Shown here: positions 34,355 through 42,581 of the stretch, in pieces
Layout: every line of letters begins with the position of its first letter
Numbering within the stretch: position 1 is the first letter of the stretch
Source: Granulicella arctica
GTDB lineage: Bacteria > Acidobacteriota > Terriglobia > Terriglobales > Acidobacteriaceae
DNA length: 64,000 nucleotides
Assembly: GCF_025685605.1 (NCBI RefSeq)
Contig: NZ_JAGTUT010000001.1
Location: 3,472,001 to 3,536,000, forward strand
Direction: 5' to 3'
Translations under genes and position numbers: made by a program
The notes under the pieces: model-generated
Told to the model about the DNA's origin: nothing
What the model saw: the letters and a program-made list of their open reading frames with translations, nothing else
Database searches by the model: none

Positions 34355-34804
34355 AACAATCTTGCAAGCTCCCTTGAATCAACATAAGCCCAGCAAAATG
34401 AATTGCTTAGCGAAGTGTATGAAGTATGTATTTCCCCGCTGATAGCTGCTAACTCCGGCGGGGCCGTGCAGGTGCCGGACTACGCCCCGGCAGAATCGCA
34501 CGTCCAACAGCAGACCCGCGCCGAGAAGAGCAGCTTCAACCCGATCGCCTTGTGGCTCATTGAAGGACATCGTCTCCTCTACGCTACCGTGTCGTGGTGC
34601 AGAAAACAAAACAAAGAGCGTTGCCAGCCACGTCTCGTTCCCTGTGTGCTCATGTAGGTTGCTTGCGGGAATGACAGAAAAGAAGTGCAGGTGCCTAGGC
34701 GATGGCTAGTTCTTTTGGCGTTTCGTGGACTGTGATGGTGGCTGGGGATCGCAGGTGGTCATAAGCAACTGTGGTATCACTCTTGTATCAGCCTGAGGAA
34801 ACTC
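34355..34804. other. Stretch without a convincing gene downstream of tRNA-Ser
   Basis: Two overlapping open frames (34403-34657 plus, 34379-34570 minus) exist but neither resembles a known protein. The minus one has a GAGGAG site before its ATG. I cannot decide whether either is real. Confidence 0.4.
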
Positions 34805-35560
34805 ATGATTCGGAACGCGCGCGATGCAAGCTGGAGCTGGATCAAGTTTTCTCTCGCGACAGTAGCGATCTATTTTGCCCTCCAGGCCTTGATCATTTTG
34901 GCCCATGAGCATGCGCATAGCACCACGGCTTGGCTTCTTGGCTTTTCACGCACCCCGTTCACCGTGATCCAGGGGAATTTCGTAACGATGCGTGGCTGGG
35001 ACGAAGGGGTTCCCTACGATCAACTGTTTCCTGCATCCGGAAATCCGGCCGAGGCGGCGATCGGCGCTATGCCCCTGTTGATGCATGTAACCTTCGTAGT
35101 CGTCAGTCTCTCTCTGCTTGAACTACCTAAAGCAGGTAAGCGAAAGGCACTTTTCTATATTCTTTACTGGTTTGTCGTGATCAACCTCGCTGAACTCGTC
35201 GCCTACTTGCTCATGCGTCCTTTTGCTGGCAGCGGAGATACGGGACGTTTCAACCAGGGACTCGCTATTTCTCCGTGGTTTCTCTTTGTGGGCGGCATCT
35301 TATTCCTGCTTATCGCATGCTGGGTGCTTCTATTCAGGGTGATGCCGAGACTTGACCGGGTCGTGGGCTTCAGCCAAAGGCTTCACAAGACAGTAGTGTG
35401 GATGACAGCGTTTTTCATGTTCCTTTGGGGAAGCGGAATACGGATTTTGTCGCTCTATCCAGACCGGCAGTGGAAATTCGGCCTCATTGGCTTAGCTGGA
35501 TTTGCTGGCTGGGTTTTGGTGGACCGTCTTCGAAGTTCTCCTAAGCCTGCTTCGCTGTGA
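34805..35560 (+). CDS. Polytopic membrane protein with HEHAH motif (possible M50-like metalloprotease)
   Basis: This 251-residue protein has a first hydrophobic helix that contains AHEHAHSTTAWLLGFSRTP near residue 34. This matches the HExxH zinc motif as found at the start of site-2 and related M50 proteins. Five more hydrophobic helices follow (including LLMHVTFVVVSLSLLEL, LFYILYWFVVINLAELVAYLL, WFLFVGGILFLLIACWVLLF). No PDZ domain and no obvious NPxPxLDG motif for the third zinc ligand is seen, although NLAELVAYLL could carry a Glu ligand. It may be a degenerate or alternative intramembrane protease. A diverged type 1 repeat follows its stop. Confidence 0.65.
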   Translation: MIRNARDASWSWIKFSLATVAIYFALQALIILAHEHAHSTTAWLLGFSRTPFTVIQGNFVTMRGWDEGVPYDQLFPASGNPAEAAIGAMPLLMHVTFVVVSLSLLELPKAGKRKALFYILYWFVVINLAELVAYLLMRPFAGSGDTGRFNQGLAISPWFLFVGGILFLLIACWVLLFRVMPRLDRVVGFSQRLHKTVVWMTAFFMFLWGSGIRILSLYPDRQWKFGLIGLAGFAGWVLVDRLRSSPKPASL

Positions 35561-35566
35561 CGTGCT

Positions 35567-35640
35567 TCGTCGGTGTCTGACAGAAAACGGCATTCTCGGC
35601 ACCAACGACCGACGTTGCCGAAAACCATGACTTTGCGGCA
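35567..35640 (+). repeat. Palindromic repeat type 1, copy H (diverged)
   Basis: GTCGGTGTCTGACAGAAAACGG, CATTCTCGGCAC and GTTGCCGAAAACCATGACTTTGCGGCA show the repeat arms in altered order. It lies between the genes at 34805 and 35699. Confidence 0.5.
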
Positions 35641-35698
35641 GATTCGAATTTGTCAGCTCTTCTCCCGAACCAAGGTGTAGAAAGGCTGTGGAGATGAA

Positions 35699-36124
35699 AT
35701 GAAAATCAGTGCGGTTCGGTTCAACTCACTCTCCCTGCTGATATACGTTCGCGTGGTCCAACTGCTTCTAGTAGTGTTTAGCCTTTCGATGTTGCCGCAG
35801 AAATCCGAAGGTCTCCTCCCATGGGGCTTCCCGCTCCTCATGATCATTTTCCAGATCGCTGCATTAGGGTTCGTTCAAGCTGAGGTCAACGATCAAGGGA
35901 TTTCCTATCGCAGGTGGATAGCTTGGAAACTCATCTCCTGGAATGAAGTTGAGGGAATAAGTCAGAACACGCTGACTAAGCAGCTCGTTTTACGAGCCAA
36001 GAATAGGCCGGTCTGGCGACGCTATCTCATACTCTGCAGCCCAAGGTGCACTGTCTCCGACACCGCTTCTGAAAGCCTAGGTGTCACCAAGATTCAGGCT
36101 CTAATGAGAAGTGAACTTCCCTGA
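35699..36124 (+). CDS. Membrane protein with PH-like domain
   Basis: This 141-residue protein has two N-terminal hydrophobic helices (LLIYVRVVQLLLVVFSLSML and WGFPLLMIIFQIAALGFV). A beta-rich domain follows with VNDQGISYRRWIAWKLISWNEVEGI, the pattern of bacterial PH-domain (bPH) membrane proteins in which a conserved Trp follows the i-W-x-e-i strand. No function is known. It overlaps the following type 1 repeat copy at its 3' end, so the repeat supplies its last codons. Confidence 0.55.
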   Translation: MKISAVRFNSLSLLIYVRVVQLLLVVFSLSMLPQKSEGLLPWGFPLLMIIFQIAALGFVQAEVNDQGISYRRWIAWKLISWNEVEGISQNTLTKQLVLRAKNRPVWRRYLILCSPRCTVSDTASESLGVTKIQALMRSELP

Positions 36125-36180
36125 AAACGGCGTTTGCGGCAATGACGAAAATGAATTTGCCGAAAGCGGGCTTTGCGGGA
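36118..36180 (+). repeat. Palindromic repeat type 1, copy I
   Basis: CCCTGAAAACGGCGTTTGCGGC and GCCGAAAGCGGGCTTTGCGGG form a long imperfect inverted repeat. The arrangement differs from the consensus but the arms are related. It covers the stop of the 35699 gene. Confidence 0.5.
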
Positions 36181-36367
36181 CTCCGCTCACCGTCCGGTTG
36201 TTCGGTTCAGATCGAGGACCGGGTGTGACAGCCTCAGCGACAAAGAGGCATGTCGCCCTGTACAAACGTCGGGTTCGAGGGCCATCCGATTTTCCGTTCT
36301 TAGCTCCTGAAGCAATTCGCCCAGGTGTTTCCACCCGAGCGAATTATCAGTTCAGGGCTGATTTTGT

Positions 36368-37294
36368 TCAGTGACGAGCGGCGACCATCTTCTGAAGACC
36401 TTCGGCGTAGGCGGGGCCGGCTATCTTGTCGAGTTCTGCCAGGATGTGAGCGGGGACGGTGATGTCGGCGATGGCGAGGTTTTGCTTGAGGTGCGCTACC
36501 GAGCTGGTGCCAGGGATCAGCAACATATTGGGCGAGCGCTGGAGCAGCCATGCCTGCGCGAGCTGCGTGGGAGTGACGCCAAGCTGTTTTGCCGCGTCGT
36601 CAAGTGCAGAGGTCTGCAGCGGGGTGAAGCCGCCTAGTGGGAAGTAAGGGACATAGGCTATCCCCTGCTTCTCGAGCGTATCGAGCAATGTCTCATCGTC
36701 GCGGTGTGCGAGGTTGTACATGTTCTGGATGCAGACGATCGGGGCGAAGCGTTGCGCCTGCTCCAGGTGGTCGGCAGTCGCGTGGCTGAGACCGATGTGG
36801 CGTATCTTACCCTGACGTTGCAGGTCGGCCAGGGTCTCCATCTGCTCGGTAATGTCGCTCGCGGTGGGTTTGATGAAGTCGCCCATGAGACGCATGTTGG
36901 CGATGTCGATCGCTTCGATGCCCAGGTTTCGGAGATTGTCTTCAGTGGCGCTGATGAGGTCTGCACGCGACTGTGCGGGATTCCAGGCGCCCTTGTCATC
37001 GCGACGCGCTCCAAGCTTTGTGACCAGCGTGAGATTGGCCGGATAGGGATACAGGGCTTCCTTGATGAGATGGTTGGTGATGTGCGGCCCATAGAAGTCG
37101 GAGGTGTCGATGTGGTCGACGCCTGCCTCGACCGCGGCTCGAAGGACGGCAAGCGCGGCGTCCTTATCTTTCGGCGGCCCGAAGACTCCTGGACCAGCGA
37201 GTTGCATCGCTCCGTAGCCGATGCGATGAACGGTGATCTCGGTTCCGGGGAAGGTAAAGGTGCCGCCGAGTTGCTGCGTGGTCTGGATGCTCAT
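36368..37294 (-). CDS. Aldo/keto reductase
   Basis: This 308-residue NADPH-dependent oxidoreductase of the AKR (beta/alpha)8 fold has catalytic residues in order: Asp and Tyr in HIDTSDFYGPHITN, Lys in LVTKLGARR and His in IRHIGLSHAT. The C-terminal cofactor-binding LIPGTSSVAHLKQN is also present. The closest general type is the bacterial family annotated as oxidoreductases similar to YajO/IolS. The substrate is unknown. It is divergent from a TetR regulator with 71 bases between, which probably controls it. Confidence 0.93.
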   Translation of the reverse strand: MSIQTTQQLGGTFTFPGTEITVHRIGYGAMQLAGPGVFGPPKDKDAALAVLRAAVEAGVDHIDTSDFYGPHITNHLIKEALYPYPANLTLVTKLGARRDDKGAWNPAQSRADLISATEDNLRNLGIEAIDIANMRLMGDFIKPTASDITEQMETLADLQRQGKIRHIGLSHATADHLEQAQRFAPIVCIQNMYNLAHRDDETLLDTLEKQGIAYVPYFPLGGFTPLQTSALDDAAKQLGVTPTQLAQAWLLQRSPNMLLIPGTSSVAHLKQNLAIADITVPAHILAELDKIAGPAYAEGLQKMVAARH

Positions 37295-37335
37295 AGGTGT
37301 CGATCCTTTTCTTGGTTGCCTTACGTATGGTTAGA

Positions 37336-37349
37336 TGAAGCAAGCTTCA
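37336..37349. promoter_or_regulatory. Palindrome TGAAGC-AA-GCTTCA, candidate TetR operator
   Basis: A perfect 14-base inverted repeat lies in the 71-bp divergent region between the aldo/keto reductase and the TetR regulator. This is the usual place for a TetR-type operator. Binding is inferred. Confidence 0.45.
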
Positions 37350-37365
37350 GATTAGGAGTTCGCAT

Positions 37366-38010
37366 TTGGCGCAACGTGTGGAGATGGTGTTAGAGCCGCG
37401 GAAATCGCCTGTGCAGGCGCGGTCGACGGCGAGCGTGGATGCCATTCTGACGGCGACCATTCAGGTTTTGTTGAACATCGGCAAGGAAAGGCTGACGACG
37501 ACGGCTGTCGCGGCGCGGGCAGGGGTGGCGGTTGGCACCCTCTACCAGTATTTCCCGAATAAGAGCGCGTTGCTGCAGGCGGTGTTGTTGCGCCATATGA
37601 ATCATGTCGCGGAGACGGTGGAGGCGGCGTGCTCGGCCCAGCATGGCAGACCGGTGGAGGAGATGGCGGAACCCCTGGTTACAGAGTTCCTGAGAGCAAA
37701 GATGCAAGACGTGCGGGCGAGCGTCGCCATGTACGCGGTGAGCAATGATGTGGATGGGGCGATGATCGCCAAGCAGACTGGGGTGCGGGTTCTCCGGGCG
37801 ATGGTGGCCATGCTCAGGACGGCGCGGGAGCCATTGGCAGATCCACTCCTCGCAGCTTCCATGGTGCAGGGAGCGATGGCGGGAGTGAGCCGGCGATTGT
37901 TGGAGTCGGATGATCCTGAAGCTCTGCTGCGGCCGATGCGGGCGGAGTTGATTGTGTTTGTGGGTGGGTATTTAGAGAACTGCACAGGACGTTCGGGGCT
38001 GCCGCTGTAG
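37366..38010 (+). CDS. TetR/AcrR family transcriptional regulator
   Basis: This 214-residue repressor has the TetR helix-turn-helix at residues 25-70: AILTATIQVLLNIGKERLTTTAVAARAGVAVGTLYQYFPNKSAL. The C-terminal ligand domain is variable. The TTG at 37366 is favoured as start because AGGAG lies 7 bases upstream; an ATG at 37384 would trim six residues outside the DNA-binding domain. The divergent neighbour is an aldo/keto reductase, so it probably senses a reactive carbonyl or related compound. Confidence 0.9.
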   Translation: MAQRVEMVLEPRKSPVQARSTASVDAILTATIQVLLNIGKERLTTTAVAARAGVAVGTLYQYFPNKSALLQAVLLRHMNHVAETVEAACSAQHGRPVEEMAEPLVTEFLRAKMQDVRASVAMYAVSNDVDGAMIAKQTGVRVLRAMVAMLRTAREPLADPLLAASMVQGAMAGVSRRLLESDDPEALLRPMRAELIVFVGGYLENCTGRSGLPL

Positions 38011-38116
38011 GAACGGCGAACTCTCCTTGAGCACCAATCCCCCTTCATAGAGGCAATCAAGTAATCGGCAACTGGAGAGCAAGCACACTTGAGCTGCGGG
38101 CTATGACGTTGGTCCG

Positions 38117-38200
38117 GAACCGCAATTGCGGCAATTTCGGCTCTTGTCAGAAGCCTCCGGAGTTTCGACCTTGCCGATAACACTGACTTCGCGGCAGAGT
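38117..38200 (+). repeat. Palindromic repeat type 1, copy J (diverged)
   Basis: CCGCAATTGCGGCAATTTCGG and CCTTGCCGATAACACTGACTTCGCGGCAG show weak but recognisable arms around a longer middle, between the TetR and ECF sigma genes. Confidence 0.35.
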
Positions 38201-38308
38201 CTTCGTCTAAGGGGTCAGACTCTATCGATGTGTGACTTGGCGATTTGTCGTTAATTTAGAAAAGTGCTCGTCCCGAAGAGCGCTTTACGAGAACTGAACC
38301 GGTCCACG

Positions 38309-39583
38309 TCAACGGGCGCTCTTCTCCATCTGCCTAATTTTCTTCGCCAACATTTCCTGTTCCCGCAAATTTTGAGTCATGCCAATGGCACTCTGGAGTT
38401 CTTCACGGGCCTCGAGGAAGTTGCCCATTTTCATGAGCAGGTCTCCACGAACGCTGCGAAAGAGATGGTAGCCGGCCAGCACTGAGTTGCTAGCAAGGCT
38501 GGAGGCTCGATCAAGCGCGTCAAGGCCTGCGGCCGGCCCTTGCGCCATGCCGACGGCTACTGCGCGGTTCAGCGCAACAATGGGTGAGGGGTTGATCTGT
38601 AGCAGGGCGTCGTAGAGAGTGACGATCTTGCCCCAGTTTGTATCTTTGTCGGTGTGGGCCTGCATGTGACAAGCGGCAATCGCTGCTTGCAATGCGTATG
38701 GTTTTGCGCTTCCTTCAAGATGCTGAGCGCGCTCAAGTGCTGCTATGCCCCGCTGAATTTGCATGCGGTCCCAAAGGGAACGATCCTGATCTGGTAATAG
38801 AACTGCCTGGCCGTCTGGTCCTCGTCGAGCCGCGGTACGCGATGCTTGCAACTCCATGAGCGCCATCAGAGCATGGACTTCTGATTCTTCAGGCAAGAAA
38901 TGCACCAGAATGCGACCGAGACGCAGTGCCTCGTCGGTAAGCGCGGCTCGCATCCATTCATCACCTGATGTCGCTGTATAGCTCTCGTTGAAGATCAGGT
39001 AAACGACGGTGAGTACGGAAGCTACCCTGTTTCGCAACTCGTCTCCGGATGGTGTCTCAAAGCGGATGCGAGCTTCAGAGAGGGTTTTCTTTGCGCGAAA
39101 GATCCGCTGTCCCATCGTCTTCTCGGGTACGAGGAAGGCGCGGGCAATTTCTTCAGTGGTGAGCCCGCAGATGAGGCGCAGCGTGAGCGCTGTTCGCGCT
39201 TCCAGCGTCAGCACTGGATGGCACGCGGTGAAGATGAGGCGCAGAATGTCATCATCGATCACCTGGTCCATGGAGTACTCCAAAGCTTGTCCAAGCTGCT
39301 GCTGTTGCCATTCAAGTTCGCGGGTGATCTCCCCGTGTTTCTGTATGAGCATGCGACCACGGCGCAAGGAGTCGATGGCGCGCCGTTTGGCCGCTGTCAT
39401 GAGCCACGCACCGGGATTATCGGGGATGCCTTCTTTGGGCCAGAGTTCGAGCGCAGTCACGAGTGCATCTTGCGCGATCTCTTCCGCAATGCCCAGATCG
39501 TGCGTCACCCTGGCAATGGAGGCGATAAGCCGTGCGGCCTCGATCTTCCACACGGCTTCAATCGTCTTCCGCACATCCGTCAT
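38309..39583 (-). CDS. ECF RNA polymerase sigma factor with C-terminal TPR-like domain (ECF42 type)
   Basis: This 424-residue protein is too long for a simple ECF sigma. Region 2 is at the N-terminus (ARLIASIARVTHDLGIAEEIAQDALVTALE ... WLMTAAKRRAIDSLRR). Region 4 is at about residues 120-180 (LTLRLICGLTTEEIARAFLVPEKTMGQRIFRAKK). A helical extension (DUF6596/TPR-like) of about 230 residues follows. This is the ECF42 layout, in which the C-terminal domain replaces an anti-sigma factor and whose genes sit beside DGPF/YCII proteins. A DGPF gene is indeed encoded two genes upstream in the same direction. Confidence 0.9.
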   Translation of the reverse strand: MTDVRKTIEAVWKIEAARLIASIARVTHDLGIAEEIAQDALVTALELWPKEGIPDNPGAWLMTAAKRRAIDSLRRGRMLIQKHGEITRELEWQQQQLGQALEYSMDQVIDDDILRLIFTACHPVLTLEARTALTLRLICGLTTEEIARAFLVPEKTMGQRIFRAKKTLSEARIRFETPSGDELRNRVASVLTVVYLIFNESYTATSGDEWMRAALTDEALRLGRILVHFLPEESEVHALMALMELQASRTAARRGPDGQAVLLPDQDRSLWDRMQIQRGIAALERAQHLEGSAKPYALQAAIAACHMQAHTDKDTNWGKIVTLYDALLQINPSPIVALNRAVAVGMAQGPAAGLDALDRASSLASNSVLAGYHLFRSVRGDLLMKMGNFLEAREELQSAIGMTQNLREQEMLAKKIRQMEKSAR

Positions 39584-39652
39584 GCCTGATAGCTTACGGG
39601 GTTACGTTACCCAATAGCGATGTCGCGTTGTGGACGGTCCCCTCCCAGCCCT

Positions 39653-40357
39653 TCATGGGTGGACATGAGGGGTTGCTTGAAGAGCTTCCGTTCCGTCTGA
39701 CCATCGTTGCGTTGTAATGACGAACTGCGTCAGGTGTTCCATGGGGTCTGCCACCGCGGTGATGGGAGAAGCCGACAAATTGGCTCCCCATATCGCGGGG
39801 TCGGTATCGGAATAGAAGAACATGAGGTGGGAAGGCCAGTGTGGCACGGCGCTTCCACCGAATCCCTCTTTCGACATCATGTAGCACATGGCTCCGGGTT
39901 CCATCGGCGGCAGTTCTTTTGTCTCTACGGCGGAGGCAATCGCCCCTGCCAGTTCCACTTTCGTGCGTCCGGCCAGGATCCATCCGGTTTCTCGGGTCAG
40001 GCGCAGCAGGTAAGAACGAGCGGCGGGCGCATTAGCACACATGGGCACGCGCACATTCGGATCCCAGAAGTCCTCATCCGGCGCGGATGTAAAGGAACGT
40101 CCGACGATGCAAACGAAGCCATTCCTACCTTTGATCGCCGTTTCAAAACCGTGAAGTCCGAGGACCAACACGTCTGCGTCGCGAGCGATGGCATCCGGTG
40201 CGGCGGTTCGCGCAAGCGCGATTTCTGCAGTGCGATCGGCCATGAGGTATTGGTCGGCGGGTGCCATCTTTGAGTAGGTGGTTCTGCTCTGAGTTCTTGC
40301 TTGCTGTGTTGTCGCGAGTGCAGCGAGCAACGCGATGGTGAGTAACTTTTTTCGCAT
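39653..40357 (-). CDS. Secreted hypothetical protein in ECF42 locus
   Basis: This 234-residue protein has a signal peptide (MRKKLLTIALLAALATTQQARTQ) and a soluble domain containing RDADVLVLGLHGFETAIKGRNGFVCIVGRSF and PPMEPGAMCYMMSKEGFGG. The Cys pair and the GRNGFVC segment are conserved-looking, but I do not recognise a family. It is located between the sigma gene (70 bases) and the DGPF gene (80 bases), all on the same strand, so it may be part of the regulon or operon. Confidence 0.7.
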   Translation of the reverse strand: MRKKLLTIALLAALATTQQARTQSRTTYSKMAPADQYLMADRTAEIALARTAAPDAIARDADVLVLGLHGFETAIKGRNGFVCIVGRSFTSAPDEDFWDPNVRVPMCANAPAARSYLLRLTRETGWILAGRTKVELAGAIASAVETKELPPMEPGAMCYMMSKEGFGGSAVPHWPSHLMFFYSDTDPAIWGANLSASPITAVADPMEHLTQFVITTQRWSDGTEALQATPHVHP

Positions 40358-40436
40358 GAGGTGTCCTTGGAAGACCTTGGGTAGAGGCCGCCATTCAGCG
40401 CTAGTGCGCCGCAGGCGATGGTTTTTGATATATGGT

Positions 40437-40796
40437 CTAGCTTTTGTCGGGTCTCATTCTGATGAAAGCTCGGACCTCGACGGGGACCCGGCAGGCGACG
40501 ACGGCTTTGCGTCCCCAGGCCAGCGCTTCGTCCAGGTCAGCGCACTGAAGGATCCAGAAGCCACCTATATATTCCTTCGCTTCGAGGTATGGGCCGTCTG
40601 TCATAGAGACGTGGCCGTCGGGCTGCTTGTGCAACGACTTAGCGCGGCCTACAGATTCCAGACCGCCTGCAAAGAGCCGGGCTCCAGCGGCATCCATCTC
40701 CTCGTTGAGTGCGCCGATGTCACGAATCATCGCTTCCCCTTCCAGCGATGGGTTGTAGTTCTCGGGGTGTTGAATGGCGATAAGATATTGAGGCAT
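40437..40796 (-). CDS. DGPF/YCII-related domain protein
   Basis: This 119-residue protein has the YCII-related fold: MPQYLIAIQHPENY at the N-terminus, the DGPYLEAKEYIGGFWIL segment (DGPY in place of DGPF) and a C-terminal VPVEVRAFIRM. These small ferredoxin-like proteins accompany ECF41/42-type sigma factors in many genomes. Their role is not known; some bind or act on small molecules. It is the first gene of the three-gene run leading to the sigma factor. Confidence 0.88.
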   Translation of the reverse strand: MPQYLIAIQHPENYNPSLEGEAMIRDIGALNEEMDAAGARLFAGGLESVGRAKSLHKQPDGHVSMTDGPYLEAKEYIGGFWILQCADLDEALAWGRKAVVACRVPVEVRAFIRMRPDKS

Positions 40797-41481
40797 GTCT
40801 TCTCCTATAAGAGTCCTTCAGGCGGGTTTCTCTTCCCGGCCTTCACTATAACGACGCATGGTTCAGCTAGAATTCGACAATGTAGACCACAATTGTGATC
40901 TTTCTTTATTGGCGACGACGTGCACTCTTCGCACACCTGCCAACTCTGTGCGTTTGAACAGCCGAGGTCGACGGTTTTAGCGCTATGCCCCTACCAAATT
41001 TGCCTCCCCCTACACTTGGATCACTGAATCGACTCGACCTGTGTCTGCTCACCTGTATGGCTAAGGATGTCGACTAGCGCCAACAGGCCAACGCACTAAC
41101 CGAGCAAGGATGACGGGCAAACTCAGGATCGGCGTGCGTGCCTACAGGCTCTATGACCGCTAGAATGGCAACCGTGAAAGAGGATGACCTTCCTGATAAA
41201 CTCTCGCCAGTCTATGGTCTTGCCGGTCCGCATAACGTTGAAGAGCTCTTCTTTACGTGCCAGATCGGTGCGCGATTGTGGCGTGAGTACCATGCGGCGC
41301 ACCCTGGCTCGCCTGAGAGGCCACCGTAACACCGGAGAACAATCCAGACGTGGGAGGAGCCTCGGCAGCCTATTGGAACCATGTAGGTGATTGGGATAGT
41401 TGCAACGAGGTATGAACTAAAGGCCCGTTATGTGCGATAGCCGACCGATTAACCAAGTAGCCTCCATGCGTCCAGTGGGCC
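40797..41481. other. Gene-poor stretch upstream of the small orphan genes
   Basis: No gene with a recognisable product is seen in these 685 bases. A frame at 41123-41332 on the minus strand looks coding-like in part (RTDLARKEELFNVMRTGKTI) but has no recognised relatives and no ribosome site. Confidence 0.45.
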
Positions 41482-41658
41482 GTGAACAACCAATCAATCC
41501 CGCGCCTTATTGCGGCGGAGAGGCTGAACGGCGGCGTCATCATCGCGTTTGATGATGGCAAGTGCGCAGTCTATTCAGCGTCTCTCCTCTATACCACCCT
41601 GGGCCAGGCTGAGATCGTGAGCACTGAACTAGAAGACGAAACGCCTGCACGGGAATGA
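41482..41658 (+). CDS. Small hypothetical protein (58 aa)
   Basis: A GTG at 41482 opens a 58-codon frame. It reads as a compact beta-strand-rich protein with AERLNGGVIIAFDDGKCAVY and SASLLYTTLGQAEIV, ending in an acidic tail (STELEDETPARE). The alternating hydrophobic pattern and the GGVIIxFDDGxCAVY core look like a genuine small acidobacterial protein, although the ribosome site is poor. The function is unknown. Confidence 0.5.
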   Translation: MNNQSIPRLIAAERLNGGVIIAFDDGKCAVYSASLLYTTLGQAEIVSTELEDETPARE

Positions 41659-41740
41659 AAGAGAGAAACGTTCAGGAGAATCCCTTCGGGGATATGACCC
41701 AGCAGGGCAGCATTCCCTCGATGAGTTCAAGCATCAAAGC

Positions 41741-41971
41741 TTGAATATGCTTACCCCGCAATGCTCCGGAACATTCAGCGAACAAGTCCAACAACAGCTT
41801 CGCGACAACGCAGGCCAAGCCCGTCATTCGGGTCATCTATGCAATGGATGCGGCCTTCCGATGAGTTCCCGCTTGGTCAAAGGGGTGTGGATTCCGGAAG
41901 AGCATTGGAAGTCGGTTGCCTATCCGTTGACGAACAGAAGAGAGCTTCGCAAAGAGAAATGGCGAGGCTAA
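41741..41971 (+). CDS. Possible small protein with CNGCG motif, perhaps a remnant
   Basis: This 76-codon frame contains HLCNGCGLPMSS and VWIPEEHWKSVAY, which look like a degenerate Cys-pair domain, but there is no good ribosome site and the ends are poorly defined. It lies in the degenerating zone between a small gene and the SRAP pseudogene. It may be a remnant. Confidence 0.25.
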   Translation: MNMLTPQCSGTFSEQVQQQLRDNAGQARHSGHLCNGCGLPMSSRLVKGVWIPEEHWKSVAYPLTNRRELRKEKWRG

Positions 41972-42008
41972 TCGAATCTGACTCGGTCCACTGCCAGGCA
42001 TGCCCAGG

Positions 42009-42194
42009 ATGACTGAAGAATTGTTCCGCGAGATCCTCGCAGCCGCAAAGAGGGACATCGAAACCCTCCAAATAGAAAAGACCCTGATTGACAGCGAAGG
42101 CGCGCCCACGTCGGCTGAGTGCTCCTCGATTGAAGGTATTCAGGTGGCGCTGAAGTTCCTGGTGTCATCCTTGCAGGCGGAGTTACCTAAATAG
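42009..42194 (+). CDS. Small helical hypothetical protein
   Basis: This 61-residue protein is amphipathic and helical: MTEELFREILAAAKRDIETLQ, then a polar turn (SEGAPTSAEC), then IEGIQVALKFLVSSLQ. Two ATGs are possible (42000 and 42009). It is immediately followed, after 2 bases, by the ATG of the SRAP pseudogene. No family is recognised. Confidence 0.45.
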   Translation: MTEELFREILAAAKRDIETLQIEKTLIDSEGAPTSAECSSIEGIQVALKFLVSSLQAELPK

Positions 42195-42196
42195 CC

Positions 42197-42510
42197 ATGT
42201 GTGGTCGCTACTATCATCGATCCGACAAAACAACGCATCACGGAGGCGTTTCGGGCCGGCCGCTTCCGCCTGACTTTGGATTGCATCCGGACTAAAACAT
42301 CGCTCCGAGTACCATGCAGCCCGTCATCCGGGCTGACGCTGAAACGGGAGAGCGCGTTCTGGCGCTCAAGCGCTGGGGCTGATCCCGGCGAAGATTGCTG
42401 ATCCCGACTCTTTCAAGATCTATACGACGAGCAAGACCCGTGCCGAGAGCATTCCTGATAAACCTATCTGGAAGCGGCCATTTCAGCATCGTTGTATCTC
42501 GCGCCCAGGT
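42197..42510 (+). pseudogene. Broken SOS-response-associated peptidase (SRAP/YedK/HMCES family)
   Basis: The ATG at 42197 opens MCGRYYHRSDKTT, which matches the SRAP start with catalytic Cys2. A TAA interrupts the frame at the point where the family has the Tyr of the x-YNIAPS motif (GLHPD-stop-NIAPSTMQPVI). The frame continues with ETGERVLALKRWG and then shifts by one base. In the new frame LIPAKIADPDSFKIYTTSKTRAESIP and KRPFQHRC match the rest of the N-terminal half. The remaining half of the gene is missing. SRAP proteins crosslink to abasic sites in single-stranded DNA; this copy cannot make a functional one. Confidence 0.85.
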
Positions 42511-42581
42511 GCGCAATGTTTGTCCAGAGCTTTACTTTCGCTGCAATGTATCCTTTGAGGCGAACGTGGTAAAAGAGCAGT

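Noticed and set aside
34379..34657. Two overlapping frames on opposite strands downstream of tRNA-Ser
   Set aside because: Neither resembles a known protein. The minus frame has a ribosome site but its composition is unconvincing, so neither is listed as a gene.
34263..36180. Genomic island with tRNA-Ser as attachment site
   Set aside because: I looked for a second copy of the tRNA 3' end and for an integrase in the window and found neither.
41123..41332. Minus-strand frame with RTDLARKEELFNVM
   Set aside because: Partly protein-like, but it has no ribosome site, no recognised family, and a competing plus-strand frame; not supported as a gene.
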